Shown: piece by piece, positions 8,543 through 17,499 of the stretch
How positions within the stretch are numbered: position 1 is the stretch's first letter
Layout: every line of letters starts with the position of its first letter
Assembly (NCBI GenBank): GCA_012519615.1
Contig: JAAYPW010000049.1
Coordinates: 1 to 51,531, forward strand
Length of the DNA stretch: 51,531 nt
Direction: 5' to 3'
Source: Fusobacteriota bacterium
GTDB taxonomy: Bacteria > Fusobacteriota > Fusobacteriia > Fusobacteriales > JAAYPW01
Made by a program: the position numbers and the translations under genes
The notes under the pieces: generated by a model
What the model was told of the DNA's origin: nothing
Databases searched by the model: none
What the model saw: the letters and a program-made list of their open reading frames with translations, nothing else

Positions 8543-10825
8543 GTGAAAAAAATTTTATTAAAAAATTTTATTATATATACAATAGTTTTTGTTGTTTTTT
8601 TAATAGTAGTATACCCTTTTATGTTTAATTATTTATATAGAAATGAAATTTTTCATGAACAAATGTATATAAATTCTAAAAATGATTATATAAAAGAAAA
8701 TATAAACGATCAAGAATTAATAAATTTTCGTAATAATAATAACATTGATAAAATTTTTTATGTTAATAATAAAATAATTATTCACTCATCATTAATTACA
8801 GAAAAGGGAAATGTATTCGAATATGATAAATTAAATACAAAATATAACAATATACAAGAACAAAAAACTGATTTGAAAAAAAATGGTTCTTGGGTAAAAA
8901 TTGGAAAAGATACGCTAAGATATTATCTTATGGTAGATGATAATTCTTTTTTGATTATAGAAAAAAATTTTAAAGATAGAATAAATTATGTCAATCAGAA
9001 TCTTAAAATAATTTATTTAATGTTGTCTATTTTATTTTTTATTATATTTATCACAGCAATACTCTATAAATTATCTAATTTTTATATACCTATTAATAAA
9101 TTTATAAAAAAAATAAAAAATATTGATAAATTAGAAAATTACGAGATCAATTCAATTATAAAAATTGATAATATTACTCCTGATTTTAATTATGTAGAAA
9201 ACGAGATTATGATGTTTTTAGGTAAAACAGGAGAAAGAATAGATAAGATAGAACGGGATCGTCAAGCAATGAAAAAAGTATACGAAACGATGATGTTAAA
9301 AAATAAACAGATGCTTTCACTGTATGAGTTTGCTAAAACATTATCTTTTGATTTAGAACTATCAAATATTTATAATAAAATTGTAGAGATAATGACTACT
9401 CTGATGAAAACAAAAGTAATTGTTGTTATTTTATTAAAACAAGATAAAACATATGATATTGATTATATTTATGGTATAAAAGAGTATAAAAATAATTTAC
9501 AGGAAAATAAATTAGAAGATGATGTTTTTAGTAAAGGCCAACTTATGAAAGTAAGAGATTTGTCAAAAGAGAAAAGATTAAATTTTAATGGAATGGATAC
9601 AGAGGATAAGAACCTATTATCAACTTGTATATATATTCCATTAAAAAATATAAATGAGATAAATGGGATAATGGTAATAGACGGAATCTTTGATGAAAAG
9701 TTATCAAACGCAGAAGAATCAATGACCTTAATTACCATTGGAGAGATAATTGGTAAAGCTATAAATAAGGCTCAAAAGTATAAAGAAATGAATATAGGTC
9801 TAAATATTACATCGATGTTATATAGAATTACAACACTAGTTGAAACAAATAAAAACTTAGACGAAATATTTCAACATATTATAAAAGCAATAAAAAAAGT
9901 GGTTGACTATACTTCTGCCTCAATCTATCTTTTAAATGAAAAAAATGAATTAAAAGAGAAACCGGAGTATAGAGAAGGGGAAAAAGACGAAATATTAGAA
10001 TCAATAGAGTTTAAATTAGGTAATGGGATAAAAGCATTAGTTGCTCAAAAAAAAGAGACTATTATAATTAAAGATGCAAGAAAAAGTTCAAAAGATTTCA
10101 GTGATATATTTTCTGATGATGATAAAATGGTAGCATCTTTCGCATCGGTTCCAATGATTGTTGGTGATAAACTTGTAGGTGTATTAAATTTATCGCATAA
10201 GGAACCTTATAAATTTAGAGAAGAGGATAAGCAAATTTTAAAAGTATTTGCAAATCAAGTAGCATCAACAATAAGTAAAATATTAAGCGATAAAAAATTA
10301 GAGGAATTATTAGCAAAAGTAACGAATGAATCAATAACCGATCCATTAACACAGGCATATAACAGAAGATATATGATGCGTAGACTTACAGAGGAGATGG
10401 AAAGAGCAAAAAGAGAGAAAAAAATTATGGGATTATTGGCATTGGATATTGATTTCTTTAAAAAATTAAATGATTCATACGGTCATCAAGCAGGAGATTA
10501 TGTATTGCAACAGGTTACTGATATTATTAAAAAAAGTGTAAGAGTTATAGATATTGTATGTAGATATGGCGGGGAAGAATTTTTTGTTATATTGCCTAGT
10601 ACAACAAAAGAAGGATGTATAATCACAGCAGAAAGAATTAGAAAATCAATTGAATCAAATAAAATGCTTTTTGGTGATTCCGTAGTTGGTGTAACAGTAA
10701 GCATTGGAATAAGCTTATTTCCAGTGGGTGGAGATACAATAGAGCAGATGATTAAATCAGCTGACATGGCATTATACCAAGCAAAAGAGAGGGGACGTAA
10801 TAGAGTGATTTCTTATGGTGAATAG
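8543..10825 (+). CDS. Membrane diguanylate cyclase with two GAF domains
   Basis: This 760-residue protein would make cyclic di-GMP from two GTP. Membrane helices lie at about 8-28 and 154-176, bracketing a periplasmic sensor domain. A coiled linker follows, then two GAF domains (about 264-410 and 435-590) and a C-terminal GGDEF domain. The active-site motif is GGEEF (676-680), and an intact inhibitory I-site RVID (667-670) sits five residues before it, so product inhibition is expected. The motif DIDFFKKLNDSYGHQAGDYVL is typical of active cyclases. The start is GTG 8543 with AGGAAGTG upstream. The next gene overlaps by 11 nt. Confidence 0.93.
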   Translation: MKKILLKNFIIYTIVFVVFLIVVYPFMFNYLYRNEIFHEQMYINSKNDYIKENINDQELINFRNNNNIDKIFYVNNKIIIHSSLITEKGNVFEYDKLNTKYNNIQEQKTDLKKNGSWVKIGKDTLRYYLMVDDNSFLIIEKNFKDRINYVNQNLKIIYLMLSILFFIIFITAILYKLSNFYIPINKFIKKIKNIDKLENYEINSIIKIDNITPDFNYVENEIMMFLGKTGERIDKIERDRQAMKKVYETMMLKNKQMLSLYEFAKTLSFDLELSNIYNKIVEIMTTLMKTKVIVVILLKQDKTYDIDYIYGIKEYKNNLQENKLEDDVFSKGQLMKVRDLSKEKRLNFNGMDTEDKNLLSTCIYIPLKNINEINGIMVIDGIFDEKLSNAEESMTLITIGEIIGKAINKAQKYKEMNIGLNITSMLYRITTLVETNKNLDEIFQHIIKAIKKVVDYTSASIYLLNEKNELKEKPEYREGEKDEILESIEFKLGNGIKALVAQKKETIIIKDARKSSKDFSDIFSDDDKMVASFASVPMIVGDKLVGVLNLSHKEPYKFREEDKQILKVFANQVASTISKILSDKKLEELLAKVTNESITDPLTQAYNRRYMMRRLTEEMERAKREKKIMGLLALDIDFFKKLNDSYGHQAGDYVLQQVTDIIKKSVRVIDIVCRYGGEEFFVILPSTTKEGCIITAERIRKSIESNKMLFGDSVVGVTVSIGISLFPVGGDTIEQMIKSADMALYQAKERGRNRVISYGE

Positions 10826-12308
10826 TCTAAATTCTGTTTCAAATAATACTATTTTACTGTCAGTACTTGTATTTATAGTATTTTTTTTCATGTTTTCATT
10901 ATTAGGAGCATATTTAAATAAAAAATATAAATTTCCTAAAATTAAAATTTCTCTAATAATTGTATTTATATTAATTACATTAAGAGTAATTTTAGAAATT
11001 CACGAAGTTACATGGAATAAATCGAAGTTAAATGCAATAATATATATTGGGATAATGTTTTTTGTGATAAAACTATTTGATTATATGATAATTGATTTTT
11101 ATGCAAAAAAAACTAAATTTGAAATGCCAAAATTAATTCACGATATTATAATTATGATCATATATATTGTTGCATTTTTTTCAATCTTAAAAATGCAACT
11201 TGGAATTGATATTACACCATTGCTCACAACATCTGCAGTTATATCAATGGTTATAGGATTGGCATTACAAGATACTCTTAGTAATTTCATAGCTGGTATA
11301 GTGATTCATATAGAAAGCCCATTTAAGTATAATGATTGGATTGGGGTAAATAATATTGATGGACGTGTTATTGAAATCAATTGGAGAACAGTTAAAATAC
11401 TTACTTTTTCAAACGATTTTTATATTATCCCTAATAGTATTATTGCAAAAAGTCAAATAACAAACTATAACGCACCTACAAAAAATCACTTAAGAGTAAT
11501 AAAAATAAGGGCCTCTTATGATGAGTCTCCAAATAAAATAAAAGAAATTATATTAGAAACAGCAAAAGAGATCCCGTATGTATTAAAGGATCCAGATCCA
11601 ATAATAAATATTGTTGATTATCAGGAATATTATATTGAATATAACGTTAGACTATGGATTGATGATTTTGGTAAAAAGAGAATTGTAACAGATGAGTTTT
11701 TAAGTAAATTATGGTATAAACTAAAAAGAGAAAATATAAGACCCCCTTATAAAAGACAGGAAATATATAATTTTGAATCAAATAAAATTGTTGATTGTAA
11801 ATATGAAGCCTTAGAAGAAAAAATTTTTTACTTAAAATCAATTGACCTGTTTAAAAATATGGAAAAAAATGTATTAGAAAAAATAGTTAATAAAATGAAT
11901 GAGATGTTTTATGGAAAAAAAGAAATTTTATTTAGACAAGGTGATGAAGGTGATAGCTTTTTTCTAATATATAAAGGGGAAGTTGACATTTTTTTAGACA
12001 ATGAAAAAATTGCTACTTTAAAAAAAGGAGATTTTTTTGGAGAAATGTCATTACTATTGGGAAAAAATAGAACTGCAACTACTATTGCTAAAACAGACTT
12101 AAAATGTTTTGTTATTGATAAAATAAACTTTTCTATTATAATACAAACTTATCCAGAAATTTTAGAAACTATAAGTAAAACTTTAAGTAATAGAGAAACT
12201 TTAAATATGGAAAATAAAAATAATACAAAAAATAACTTAAAAGAGACAACAAGTTTTAGTAATGAAAAAAATATACTAAGAATGTTAAAAGATTTTTTTA
12301 ATATTTAG
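10815..12308 (+). CDS. MscS-type mechanosensitive channel with C-terminal cyclic-nucleotide-binding domain
   Basis: This 497-residue protein has about five membrane helices in residues 10-160. The last is a pore-type helix followed by the MscS signature GLALQDTLSNFIAGIVIHIE. The beta domain (SPFKYNDWIGVNNIDGRVIE, then IIPNSIIAKSQITNYN) and the alpha/beta domain follow. Residues about 345-460 form a cNMP-binding domain with phosphate-binding cassette FGE (408-410) and RTA (419-421), the residues that contact the cyclic phosphate. This is the layout of bacterial cyclic-nucleotide-gated MscS relatives. It overlaps the diguanylate cyclase gene by 11 nt, so the two are translationally coupled. Confidence 0.9.
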   Translation: MVNSLNSVSNNTILLSVLVFIVFFFMFSLLGAYLNKKYKFPKIKISLIIVFILITLRVILEIHEVTWNKSKLNAIIYIGIMFFVIKLFDYMIIDFYAKKTKFEMPKLIHDIIIMIIYIVAFFSILKMQLGIDITPLLTTSAVISMVIGLALQDTLSNFIAGIVIHIESPFKYNDWIGVNNIDGRVIEINWRTVKILTFSNDFYIIPNSIIAKSQITNYNAPTKNHLRVIKIRASYDESPNKIKEIILETAKEIPYVLKDPDPIINIVDYQEYYIEYNVRLWIDDFGKKRIVTDEFLSKLWYKLKRENIRPPYKRQEIYNFESNKIVDCKYEALEEKIFYLKSIDLFKNMEKNVLEKIVNKMNEMFYGKKEILFRQGDEGDSFFLIYKGEVDIFLDNEKIATLKKGDFFGEMSLLLGKNRTATTIAKTDLKCFVIDKINFSIIIQTYPEILETISKTLSNRETLNMENKNNTKNNLKETTSFSNEKNILRMLKDFFNI

Positions 12309-12324
12309 TTTCAGGAGGAAAAAA

Positions 12325-13998
12325 TTGAAAAAAAATATAACTATATTATCTATTTTCATATTTATTTTTATTTCTAATTTAAATTTATATTGTAATACAA
12401 ATTTATTTAGTGCAAATAGTACAGTATATATTGAATTTTGTAAAAATAAAGCTATGATTCAAAATATATATAGTGACATGGTTAATAAAAATAAAGATAT
12501 TAATGAAATCGAATTAGGATTTATACAGAATAATAAGTTTTACTATATTAAAGATTATATAAAAGAGATTGATTATATAAAGGGTACAAATATAATCAAA
12601 ATTACTGCATTAAAAGAAGGAATTAAATTTGAAATAAATATTTATACTCCTTTTGATGCAAACAAAGAATCTTTTTTTATAACTACTGATATTATTACAG
12701 AGGAGATAAAATTTAATACAAATATTAAACTTGTATATAATATTAAATCAGATAAAACTGGAAATGTATATTGGAATAAATGGAGTAAACTATATTCGTT
12801 TAATAAATTAAATTTAAAATCAATTGTTAATGATTCAGATATATTTATTACGAATAATCAAAAAAAATTTGATAATAAGCTTTTAAAATCAAAAGGCTCT
12901 ATAAAGAAAAAAATAAATAATGACATTTCAATTGTTGTAAATAAGGGAAATTTAGAAAGTTATAATAGTATACGAGAGATACTTATGATAAGTTTTTCTG
13001 CAATTGATAGAGAATTTGTCAATAATTTACCAACGCATTATATTCTGAATCAAGAGATAAGTCACTGGAATTATTGGCATAATAAATCTGACAAAAATGA
13101 TTTATATAAAAATGATGAATTACTTATAAAGCAGATTACAATATTAAAAATGTTGCAAATTAATAATGAAAAAATATTATCACATTCAATTCCAAACAGT
13201 TCAACATATGATGTAGAAAGTACACTGTATACTACATATGCACTGATAAAAACTGGTCATTATAATGAAGCAAAAAAAATCATTTTAAAATTATTAGACG
13301 AAAAAAATATAAATTTAATGAAAAATAATAACGATGATAATTTAGGTCTGTTTTTATTAGTTTTTTCTGAATATTTAAATGAATCAAAAGATTTTACAAT
13401 TTTTAATGAAAACTATTTTTCTATTCAAGAAAATATCCTTGAATATATTTATGAAAAATATAATAATAGCGAGCTTATTATAACAAAAAATGAATTAAAG
13501 AAACTATATTATATTAGCAAAGGGATTAAGTCTTTATTAGAAAAAACAAGTTATTTAATATCAAAAGAGGTCGTATTGGATTATTTGCAAATTACATGTA
13601 AAATAAATAATTCAATAAATAAATTTAATGAGTATTCGTATAAAGATATTATCATTGTTGATAAAGATATAGTCTCTGAAGATAAAATTGAGTTAATAAA
13701 CAAAACTTATTTCCAAAAATACTTGAAAAGTCTTGAAACTAAAGATGATAAAGAGATTTTTACAGAAAATCTATTAGATACAGCAATTGCACTGTATAAT
13801 TGTGATAAAGTTGAAGAATTTAATCTAATTACTAATTATATTGATGATATAATTTATAAAAATAGTATGCTAATTCCGAATAGTTTTTGTATTAAAAATA
13901 AAGATATTGCTATAAAAGATGATAAAATTAGAGCTATAAATTTATCAAAATATATAATAATTAAAAATGTTGGTGTGATAAATGCAAATAATAAATAA
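12325..13998 (+). CDS. Exported protein of uncertain function, possibly six-hairpin (GH15-like)
   Basis: This is 557 residues with an N-terminal signal peptide (KKNITILSIFIFIFIS). Residues about 25-220 are beta-rich. The second half is helical and resembles an alpha/alpha toroid of the glucoamylase type: HWNYWH near 251, then paired helices such as DELLIKQITILKML and YTTYALIKTGHYNEAKKIIL. The catalytic signatures of GH15 enzymes are not recognisable, so it may be degenerate or non-enzymatic. The start is TTG 12325 with CAGGAGG 7-8 nt upstream. It overlaps scpB by 17 nt. The fold assignment is tentative. Confidence 0.45.
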   Translation: MKKNITILSIFIFIFISNLNLYCNTNLFSANSTVYIEFCKNKAMIQNIYSDMVNKNKDINEIELGFIQNNKFYYIKDYIKEIDYIKGTNIIKITALKEGIKFEINIYTPFDANKESFFITTDIITEEIKFNTNIKLVYNIKSDKTGNVYWNKWSKLYSFNKLNLKSIVNDSDIFITNNQKKFDNKLLKSKGSIKKKINNDISIVVNKGNLESYNSIREILMISFSAIDREFVNNLPTHYILNQEISHWNYWHNKSDKNDLYKNDELLIKQITILKMLQINNEKILSHSIPNSSTYDVESTLYTTYALIKTGHYNEAKKIILKLLDEKNINLMKNNNDDNLGLFLLVFSEYLNESKDFTIFNENYFSIQENILEYIYEKYNNSELIITKNELKKLYYISKGIKSLLEKTSYLISKEVVLDYLQITCKINNSINKFNEYSYKDIIIVDKDIVSEDKIELINKTYFQKYLKSLETKDDKEIFTENLLDTAIALYNCDKVEEFNLITNYIDDIIYKNSMLIPNSFCIKNKDIAIKDDKIRAINLSKYIIIKNVGVINANNK

Positions 13999-14509
13999 AA
14001 TAGAGGTTATACTTTTTATTTCAGGAGATGCAGTCGATATTAAAGATTTGTCGGATTATTTTAATATGAAAAATAGCGAAATACTTAAAATCTTATATGA
14101 ATTAAAAGGGGAAAAGAAAAACTCCGGTATAATTATTAAAATATATGATGATACCAAAGTACAGATGCTTACAAATCCTGATTATGGAAAAGATATTATA
14201 GATTTTTTTAGTCAAGAAACAAAACCCAAAAAATTAACAAAAGCTGCATTAGAAACTGTAACAATTATTGCGTATAAACAACCAATTACAAAAGGGGAGA
14301 TCGAGGCAATAAGAGGAGTAAATGTAGAAAAAGTACTTACCACACTAGAAGAAAAGAATTTAATTGAGATCTGTGGAAAAAAACACACAATAGGAACACC
14401 TAATTTATATTGTGTTACTGATGAATTTCTTAATTATATTGGAATAACAAAAATTTGTGATTTACCAAGTTACGAGGATGTGAAAAATGGAACTTATAAG
14501 ATTGAATAA
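13982..14509 (+). CDS. scpB: Segregation and condensation protein ScpB
   Basis: This 175-residue protein has two tandem winged helices. ScpB dimers join ScpA and SMC in the chromosome-condensing complex. Characteristic segments are IEVILFISGDAVDIKDL at the N-terminus, LTKAALETVTIIAYKQPITKGEIEAIRGVN in the middle (quoted here only as a landmark at about residues 83-112) and KHTIGTPNLYCVTDEFL. The ATG at 13982 lies inside the end of the preceding gene with GGTGTGA upstream. scpA is not adjacent; the pseudouridine synthase overlaps the 3' end by 23 nt, a common scpB-rluB pairing. Confidence 0.93.
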   Translation: MQIINKIEVILFISGDAVDIKDLSDYFNMKNSEILKILYELKGEKKNSGIIIKIYDDTKVQMLTNPDYGKDIIDFFSQETKPKKLTKAALETVTIIAYKQPITKGEIEAIRGVNVEKVLTTLEEKNLIEICGKKHTIGTPNLYCVTDEFLNYIGITKICDLPSYEDVKNGTYKIE

Positions 14510-15200
14510 ATATTTATCAGATATGGGTGTTGCGGCACGTAGAAAGATTGATGAGCTTATTGATGAAAAAAAAGTTTATGTTAATGGAGAATGTGCTAAA
14601 CTTGGTCAAAAGATTAATCCTATAAAAGATGAAATTATTTTTAACGGGAAAAAAATTGAAAATAAAGATATTAAACTTGAATATTATATTATAAATAAAC
14701 CTAGAAAAGTTATATCTGCTGTAAGTGATAATTCTGACAGACAGGTAGTAACTAATTTAATTAAAACAAATACTAGAATTTTCCCAGTTGGAAGACTTGA
14801 TTATGAAACAGAGGGATTATTAATCTTAACAAACGATGGAGAGTTATTCAATAGAATTGTACATCCAAAAAATGAAGTTTTTAAAAAATATTTTGTTAAA
14901 ATTAGCGGAAAACTCTCAAGGGAAAGCCTAGATAAACTTAAAAATGGTGTAGTGCTTGATGATGGAATAACATTACCTGCAAAGGTTGAAATTACCTATA
15001 TTGATGACTACAATACGTCACTAAAAATTGAGATAAGAGAAGGAAGAAATAGGCAAATAAGAAGAATGTTTAAAGAGTTATCTCATAGAGTGCAATATTT
15101 GAAGAGAGTGGCAATAGGAAAACTGGATATAGGAGATTTAAAACCAGGCGAATATAGAGAATTAACAGATAAAGAGTTAAAATACTTAAGAGAGCTATAA
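14487..15200 (+). CDS. rluB: 23S rRNA pseudouridine synthase, RluB/RsuA family
   Basis: This 237-residue enzyme isomerises a uridine in rRNA. An S4 RNA-binding domain (residues about 3-50, RLNKYLSDMGVAARRKIDEL) is followed by the catalytic domain with VGRLDYETEGLLILTNDGE, whose Asp105 is the predicted nucleophile, and EGRNRQIRRMF near the end. Length and the scpB neighbourhood favour RluB over RsuA. The start ATG overlaps scpB by 23 nt, with GAGGATG as Shine-Dalgarno. Confidence 0.93.
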   Translation: MELIRLNKYLSDMGVAARRKIDELIDEKKVYVNGECAKLGQKINPIKDEIIFNGKKIENKDIKLEYYIINKPRKVISAVSDNSDRQVVTNLIKTNTRIFPVGRLDYETEGLLILTNDGELFNRIVHPKNEVFKKYFVKISGKLSRESLDKLKNGVVLDDGITLPAKVEITYIDDYNTSLKIEIREGRNRQIRRMFKELSHRVQYLKRVAIGKLDIGDLKPGEYRELTDKELKYLREL

Positions 15201-15220
15201 AAAAAGGAGTGTATTTAGTA

Positions 15221-16519
15221 ATGAAAAAAATAGTATATAATGGAAAAATAGATGATGTAATGAAGTTATTAGAGGGAAGATTTGTTATAGATGAGAAATA
15301 CGAATCAATTGTTAAAGATATTTTAGAGAATGTAAAAGCATATAAAACTAGCTCTATTATTGAATATACCAAAAAATATGATTCACCTAATTTTACTAAT
15401 TCAGACCTTAAAGTTACAAAAGAAGAGATTGAAAATGCATATAAATTAGTGGATTCAGAATTTCTAGTTGCGATAAAAAAAGCTAAAAAAAATATAGAAA
15501 ATTTTCATAAAAAGCAAAAAAGAAATTCATGGATGGATTTTGGAGAAAATGGAGAAATGCTTGGCATGAAAATTACACCTTTAGATAGAGTTGGTTTATA
15601 TGTTCCAGGAGGAACTGGAGGTAGTACACCGCTAGTATCATCTGTATTAATGAATGGAATTCCTGCTAGAATTGCAGGTGTAAATGAGATTGTTATGGTA
15701 ACTCCACCTAACAATAAAAATGAAATAAGTCCTTTTTTGCTTGTTGCAGCAGATTTAATTGGTATAAAAGATATTTATAAAATGGGAAGCGCATGGGCAA
15801 TAGGGGCTTTAGCTTATGGAATAGAGGGATTAGAACCGGTAAATAAGATTGTTGGTCCGGGAAATATATATGTTACTGTTGCAAAAAAAATGGTATATGG
15901 AACAGTGGATATTGACATGATAGCTGGTCCTAGTGAGATACTTATTATTGCAGATAATTCTGCAAATATTAAATATATTGCAGCAGATTTTTTATCACAA
16001 GCAGAGCATGATCCAATGGCTGCATCAATTTTAATAACTGATTCAGAAGAAATTGCTTCAAAATTTGAAAATGAGGTTCAAATTCAACTAAATAAGTTAA
16101 GTAGAAAAGAGATTGCAAAAGAGAGTGTAGAAAAAAATGGAATTATGATATTAGTAAAAAACATTGAAGACGCATTTAAAATCTCAAATGAAATTGCACC
16201 AGAACATTTAGAACTTCAAATAAAAGCACCATTTGAATCAATTCCTAAAATAAAAAATGCAGGAGCAATTTTCTTAGGTCAATATACTCCCGAACCAATT
16301 GGAGATTATTTTGCAGGTCCAAATCATGTATTACCTACAAATATGACTGCTAAATTTTATTCTCCATTAAATGTTGATGATTTCATTAAAAAAACATCTA
16401 TTTTATACTATCCAAAAGATCTATTTATGAAAAGTGCTGACCATGTAATTAGAATAGCAGAAGTTGAAGGATTAGATGCACATGCCAATTCAATAAGAGT
16501 AAGGAAAGAGGGAAGCTAA
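15221..16519 (+). CDS. hisD: Histidinol dehydrogenase
   Basis: This 432-residue enzyme oxidises histidinol to histidine in two NAD-dependent steps. Recognisable segments are GLYVPGGTGGSTPLVSSVLM, GPGNIYVTVAKK, DMIAGPSEILI and the zinc/catalytic motifs SQAEHDPMA, APEHLEL, PIGDYFAGPNHVLPT and EGLDAHANSIR. ATG 15221 is preferred over the in-frame GTG 15209, which overlaps the AAAGGAG Shine-Dalgarno. No other his gene is in the window; the only close partner is the HAD phosphatase gene starting at the base after its stop codon. Confidence 0.96.
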   Translation: MKKIVYNGKIDDVMKLLEGRFVIDEKYESIVKDILENVKAYKTSSIIEYTKKYDSPNFTNSDLKVTKEEIENAYKLVDSEFLVAIKKAKKNIENFHKKQKRNSWMDFGENGEMLGMKITPLDRVGLYVPGGTGGSTPLVSSVLMNGIPARIAGVNEIVMVTPPNNKNEISPFLLVAADLIGIKDIYKMGSAWAIGALAYGIEGLEPVNKIVGPGNIYVTVAKKMVYGTVDIDMIAGPSEILIIADNSANIKYIAADFLSQAEHDPMAASILITDSEEIASKFENEVQIQLNKLSRKEIAKESVEKNGIMILVKNIEDAFKISNEIAPEHLELQIKAPFESIPKIKNAGAIFLGQYTPEPIGDYFAGPNHVLPTNMTAKFYSPLNVDDFIKKTSILYYPKDLFMKSADHVIRIAEVEGLDAHANSIRVRKEGS

Positions 16520-17164
16520 TTGGAAAAAAAAGATAGAATTTTTTTAATTGATTTTGATAATACATTAACAAACAAAGATACAACTGATACGATAATGATT
16601 AAATATAATAAAACTCTACTGGATAATTACCAAAACCGAATTAGAAAAGGGGAAATTAATGTAAAAGAGTATTTGTCTGGATTACTAGAAAGTTTAACAA
16701 TTAGCAAAGAGGATTTTTATAAAAGTATAGGCGATAATGTAGATATAGATAATAATTTTATAAACTTTAAAAATCAAATAGAGGATTTTCGAATTGTTAG
16801 TGCTGGAACATATGAAAATATTTTTGCAGTTTTAGAGAAAAATAAAATTAATATTGATAAAAAAATGATATATGCAAACGAGTTACTCTTTTTAAATAAT
16901 AATAAAATAAAAATAGAATACCCCTTTGATGTAGATGATTGTTTTGAAGGTGTTTGTAAAAAAAGTATTGTAAAAAAATATAAAGAATTATATAAAGAAG
17001 TTGTTTTTATTGGTGATGGACTTTCAGATATATCTGTCTGTGGTGTTGCAGACATAATTTTTGCTAGAAGAGATCATTCACTAGAGAAATATTGTGAAAA
17101 AAACAATATTTCACATATAAAATACGATGATTTTGATGATATTATCAAATATTATATAAAATAA
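16520..17164 (+). CDS. HAD-superfamily phosphatase (SerB/MtnX-like)
   Basis: This 214-residue protein has HAD motif I DFDNT (Asp11 nucleophile, Asp13 acid/base), motif II Ser/Thr in VSAGTYEN and motif IV GDGLSDIS. The end ADIIFARRDHSLEKYC resembles MtnX/phosphoserine-phosphatase-like members, which act on small phosphomonoesters. TTG 16520 immediately follows the hisD stop, with GAGGGAAG as Shine-Dalgarno inside hisD. The coupling to hisD raises the possibility of a histidinol-phosphate phosphatase, but this is inference; phosphoserine or another substrate is equally possible. Confidence 0.8.
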   Translation: MEKKDRIFLIDFDNTLTNKDTTDTIMIKYNKTLLDNYQNRIRKGEINVKEYLSGLLESLTISKEDFYKSIGDNVDIDNNFINFKNQIEDFRIVSAGTYENIFAVLEKNKINIDKKMIYANELLFLNNNKIKIEYPFDVDDCFEGVCKKSIVKKYKELYKEVVFIGDGLSDISVCGVADIIFARRDHSLEKYCEKNNISHIKYDDFDDIIKYYIK

Positions 17165-17191
17165 TTTAAATAAAACTGGGAGGTGAAATTA

Positions 17192-17476
17192 ATGTTGCTT
17201 AATGAGAAAGAGATAATAAATATTTCTAAAAATTCAAAACTAGATATTTCTAAAGAGATAGCACATTATGAAAGCAAAATTAATGATGTATTAAAAAATG
17301 TAGAGAATATTTTTGGAGTAGACTTAGATATTTTAGTTGAATTCACTGATCCGACGGAATTAAAAAACATTTTCAGAGAAGATAATGTGAAAATTTATGA
17401 AAATAAAGAATTAATAACGAAAAATGCACCTTTAGAAGAGGACGGTGCTTTTGTTGTACCAAAAATAGTAGGTTAA
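17192..17476 (+). CDS. gatC: Asp/Glu-tRNA amidotransferase subunit C
   Basis: This 94-residue protein matches GatC, the small belt-like subunit that stabilises the GatA-GatB complex. It has the helical N-terminus NEKEIINISKNSKLDISKEI and the C-terminal APLEEDGAFVVPKIVG, which corresponds to the conserved RxDEx...VPxIV end of the family. ATG 17192 has GGGAGGTGA 6 nt upstream; the GTG at 17183 lies within that Shine-Dalgarno and is unlikely to be used. gatA and gatB follow directly. Confidence 0.92.
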   Translation: MLLNEKEIINISKNSKLDISKEIAHYESKINDVLKNVENIFGVDLDILVEFTDPTELKNIFREDNVKIYENKELITKNAPLEEDGAFVVPKIVG

Positions 17477-17499
17477 AATATTTTGAGGAGGATTTTCTA

